Positions 62,171 through 64,000 of a stretch of 64,000 nucleotides of DNA are shown piece by piece (position 1 is the stretch's first letter; each line of letters starts with the position of its first letter). The DNA comes from Paenibacillus silagei. GTDB lineage: Bacteria; Bacillota; Bacilli; Paenibacillales; Paenibacillaceae. Under the pieces are notes generated by a model. The model saw only the letters and a program-made list of their open reading frames with translations, was not told the DNA's origin and did not search any database. The DNA is taken from assembly GCF_017874735.1 (NCBI RefSeq), contig NZ_JAGGLV010000011.1, positions 124,001 through 188,000 of the forward strand, written 5' to 3'. Made by a program: the position numbers and the translations under genes.

Positions 62171-63064
62171 CTAACTATTCTGCGCAAAAATCCGCAGATG
62201 CTGCGGCAGGATGCTGAAGTTGCCCGGCAAGGTGCCGCCCAGCTCGCCGTCCAGGTTCAGCTGTACGTAGCCGGGAGAGGTTACCTCCATGGCATCGGTG
62301 CGGAAATGGATAACCTTCTTGTCATTCAGGTGATCTCCGCGAATGGTTAGACGCACCAGCCGGATGAACTCGGCCAGGTTGCATTTCTTAACGGCAATAA
62401 CATCGAGCAAGCCGTCATCGATGCGCGCACCCGGAGCCAGCTTCTCGAAGCCGCCGACCGAATTCGTATTGGCGATCAGGAAGAGCATGAACTCGTCATG
62501 GATCATCTCCTGGCCGTTCGCACGGATGTACAGCTCTTGCGGAGCAAGGCTGGCCATCTTCTCGATCCCCTTCAGGTAATAGGCAAGCTGACCCATCATG
62601 GTCTTCAGCTTGCTCGGGACCTCATAGGTCAGCTCCGTCAGTTGTCCGCCGCCTGCTATATTAATGAAGTAACGGTCATTGGCTTTGCCGAGATCGATCA
62701 GGCGCGCTTCCTGACGCAGAATCAGGTCGCAGGCTTCCTCCCAATTCTTCGGAATGCCCATGGCCCGTGCGAAATCATTCGTCGTTCCCAGCGGCAATAT
62801 GCCGAGCGGGGGAAGGTTCGGCTTCTCCGCCATCCCGTTAATCACTTCATTAAGCGTACCGTCGCCTCCGGCAGCTATGATCAGATCATAAGTGCCGCGT
62901 TCCACAGCTTGGGCTGCAGCCGCAGTAGCATCGCCCTCTCCCGTTGTTGCATGGCAGGTAGCTTCGATACCGCCCATATCCAGCCGGTCTAGAATATCGG
63001 CGAGTCGTCTTTTCATTTCTTCCCGACCAGAAGTGGGATTATAAATCAATCTCGCAGTTTTCAT
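62171..63064 (-). CDS. dgkB: Diacylglycerol kinase
   Basis: 297 aa. 'LIYNPTSGRE' start, 'IIAAGGDGTLNEVINGM' (GGDGT ATP site), 'GILPLGTTNDFARAMGIP' and 'ARIDDGLLDVIAVKK' mark the DgkB/YegS lipid kinase family. Phosphorylates diacylglycerol released by lipoteichoic acid synthesis back to phosphatidate. Single gene. Confidence 0.92.
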   Translation of the reverse strand: MKTARLIYNPTSGREEMKRRLADILDRLDMGGIEATCHATTGEGDATAAAAQAVERGTYDLIIAAGGDGTLNEVINGMAEKPNLPPLGILPLGTTNDFARAMGIPKNWEEACDLILRQEARLIDLGKANDRYFINIAGGGQLTELTYEVPSKLKTMMGQLAYYLKGIEKMASLAPQELYIRANGQEMIHDEFMLFLIANTNSVGGFEKLAPGARIDDGLLDVIAVKKCNLAEFIRLVRLTIRGDHLNDKKVIHFRTDAMEVTSPGYVQLNLDGELGGTLPGNFSILPQHLRIFAQNS

Positions 63065-63168
63065 TACCGGAACGCCACCTGTTTATATAATGGATAACTT
63101 TACTGATTATACCCAATTCTGTACCCCACAAGCAATGTCAGGGGCCAGCTACATTACCCGCTTATGAA

Positions 63169-63939
63169 TTAACGCTGACCCTCAAGACGCTGGAGCGCTG
63201 CTTCCACCTGCCGCTGAATCCAGCGCGGCAGCAGCGGATGCGGCAGCAGCGTCTGGCCGGAGTAGGCATACTGCAGCCCCTCCAGCCGCTGCGGAATAAC
63301 TACCTTGGTGAAATACCCCTCACTCAAAAAGAGCGGAGCCACCAGCACATCATAGCCCTGCTCCTGCCAATGCTCCACCCGGCTTCTTACACTGTCCGGG
63401 TTCAACAGCCCGTAATCAGCTGCAGCCAGCCCGCTTATCTCCCGTACCCGCGCGGCAAGTGAAGAGATGCCCTGCTCCCAGCGCTGCCGGAAGCCGTCAT
63501 GCCTGCTGCCGTGTCCGACCAGCAGCACCATCTCCCGCCCGGGATGCTGCGACAGTTCCCGGAGCTTATCCCACAGCATCTGTGCAATATCGGGATCGTC
63601 ATCGACCGGATATCCGTAATGAACCTTCGCGGCAACCCTGAACGGCGCAAGGTCGGTCTCCCGCTCAGGAACCGGCTTAGCGCCCAGCGCATACTCTATC
63701 TCATCGACATGCGTACTGCCGGAAGACACAAACAAGGGGATCACAATAATATCTGTGACCCCTGCATGTTCCAGCTTATCAATTCCATCTTGTATCAATC
63801 GTCCTTCTACCAGCTCAAGGAAAGCCACTGCCACCGGCAGCTCCTCCCGGAGCGTGAGATGGCTCACTGCCTCATCTACCATCGACACCCAGGCCTGATC
63901 ACGGGAGCCGTGACTGATTAACAATACACCCGGAACCAT
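63169..63939 (-). CDS. CbiX/SirB-type sirohydrochlorin chelatase
   Basis: 256 aa with two chelatase halves. 'LLISHGSRD' and 'LLVGHGSRHDGF' supply the His residues, 'IVIPLFVSSGSTHVDEIE' and 'LVAPLFLSEGYFTKVVIP' the second motifs. Inserts Co2+ or Fe2+ into sirohydrochlorin for cobalamin or siroheme. ATG at 63939, four bases beyond the preceding gene's stop. Confidence 0.87.
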   Translation of the reverse strand: MVPGVLLISHGSRDQAWVSMVDEAVSHLTLREELPVAVAFLELVEGRLIQDGIDKLEHAGVTDIIVIPLFVSSGSTHVDEIEYALGAKPVPERETDLAPFRVAAKVHYGYPVDDDPDIAQMLWDKLRELSQHPGREMVLLVGHGSRHDGFRQRWEQGISSLAARVREISGLAAADYGLLNPDSVRSRVEHWQEQGYDVLVAPLFLSEGYFTKVVIPQRLEGLQYAYSGQTLLPHPLLPRWIQRQVEAALQRLEGQR

Positions 63940-63942
63940 AAA

Positions 63943-64000
63943 TTATCGGCCCAGACGTTCCAGCGTAAGCTTATAACCGTCATTGCCATAGTTCAGGCAG
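63943..64000 (-). CDS. 3' end of an unidentified gene
   Basis: Last 18 codons only (..NYGNDGYKLTLERLGR-stop). Too little to name; the four-base gap to the chelatase ATG shows they are in one operon. Confidence 0.6.
   Translation of the reverse strand, partial: CLNYGNDGYKLTLERLGR

Noticed and set aside
1..64000. CRISPR arrays, rRNA and tRNA genes
   Set aside because: No regularly spaced repeats, no cas genes and no cloverleaf or rRNA sequence were recognised on either strand.

Overview
The window looks like a chromosomal segment of a Gram-positive, low-to-mid GC spore-former of the Paenibacillus type. This rests on strong AGGAGG-type ribosome binding sites with frequent TTG and GTG starts, an S-layer-anchored GH10 xylanase, a copper-amine-oxidase-like stalk-domain protein, a YrpD-like secreted protein, a perfect CcpA cre site, a holin-like type I toxin and Bacillales-type housekeeping genes (rlmD, dgkB, sirohydrochlorin chelatase). 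This assignment is an inference from gene content; no rRNA or tRNA gene was seen.

Layout. 1-2.7 kb: the 5' end of a DUF2075 gene, a MazG-like pyrophosphohydrolase and a compact type II restriction-modification pair (m5C methyltransferase plus GIY-YIG nuclease). 2.8-31.6 kb: mostly ordinary genes. They include an ECF sigma factor coupled to a DUF3139 protein, two genes with TTG starts that share a duplicated leader, a lytic transglycosylase with crystallin-like and chitin-binding domains, a 7TM sensor kinase/regulator pair, RtcB, a dihydrouridine synthase operon, an ABC1/UbiB kinase, a Mef-like efflux pump behind a leader-peptide/double-hairpin region, and an HSP90 paralogue paired with a helical-repeat protein. 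31.7-32.1 kb: a complete type I toxin-antitoxin module. 32.2-38.2 kb: an AraC regulator divergent from an SDR gene, then the giant S-layer xylanase with a cre site.

38.4-50.7 kb: thirteen genes on the minus strand form one apparent operon, a biosynthetic cluster. In order of transcription they are a carrier protein, an AMP ligase, a BtrH-like transferase, a UDP-glucuronate-decarboxylase-like enzyme, a second carrier protein, a GT-B glycosyltransferase-like protein, two radical SAM/SPASM enzymes, an ABC ATPase, two ABC-2 permeases, an FkbM methyltransferase and a second BtrH-like transferase. The likely logic is that an acyl group is activated by the ligase, carried on the small carriers, modified, and passed to a glycosylated or amine acceptor by the BtrH-like proteins, with the product exported by the ABC system. 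I recognise no known pathway with this exact set.

51.1-53.1 kb: a secreted pectinase-like hydrolase. 53.4-60.4 kb: two related integrative elements in tandem, inserted in the 3' end of rlmD. Three copies of a ~20-bp att core and three alternative rlmD 3' ends mark the borders. Element 1 carries a lone HEPN-like protein (R-x4-H). Element 2 carries an AAA ATPase plus TOPRIM-like pair, an inserted IS with a nonsense mutation, a frameshifted XRE regulator and a broken tyrosine integrase. The cargo looks like phage defence, and the second element looks immobilised. 60.3-64 kb: rlmD, dgkB, a CbiX/SirB chelatase and the 3' end of one more gene.

A recurring theme is mosaic scarring. A hydrolase gene, a toxin module and the integrative elements are each bounded by a second copy of a neighbouring gene's 3' end, and a family of GACCGcc...GCGGTC hairpins recurs at seven gene ends.
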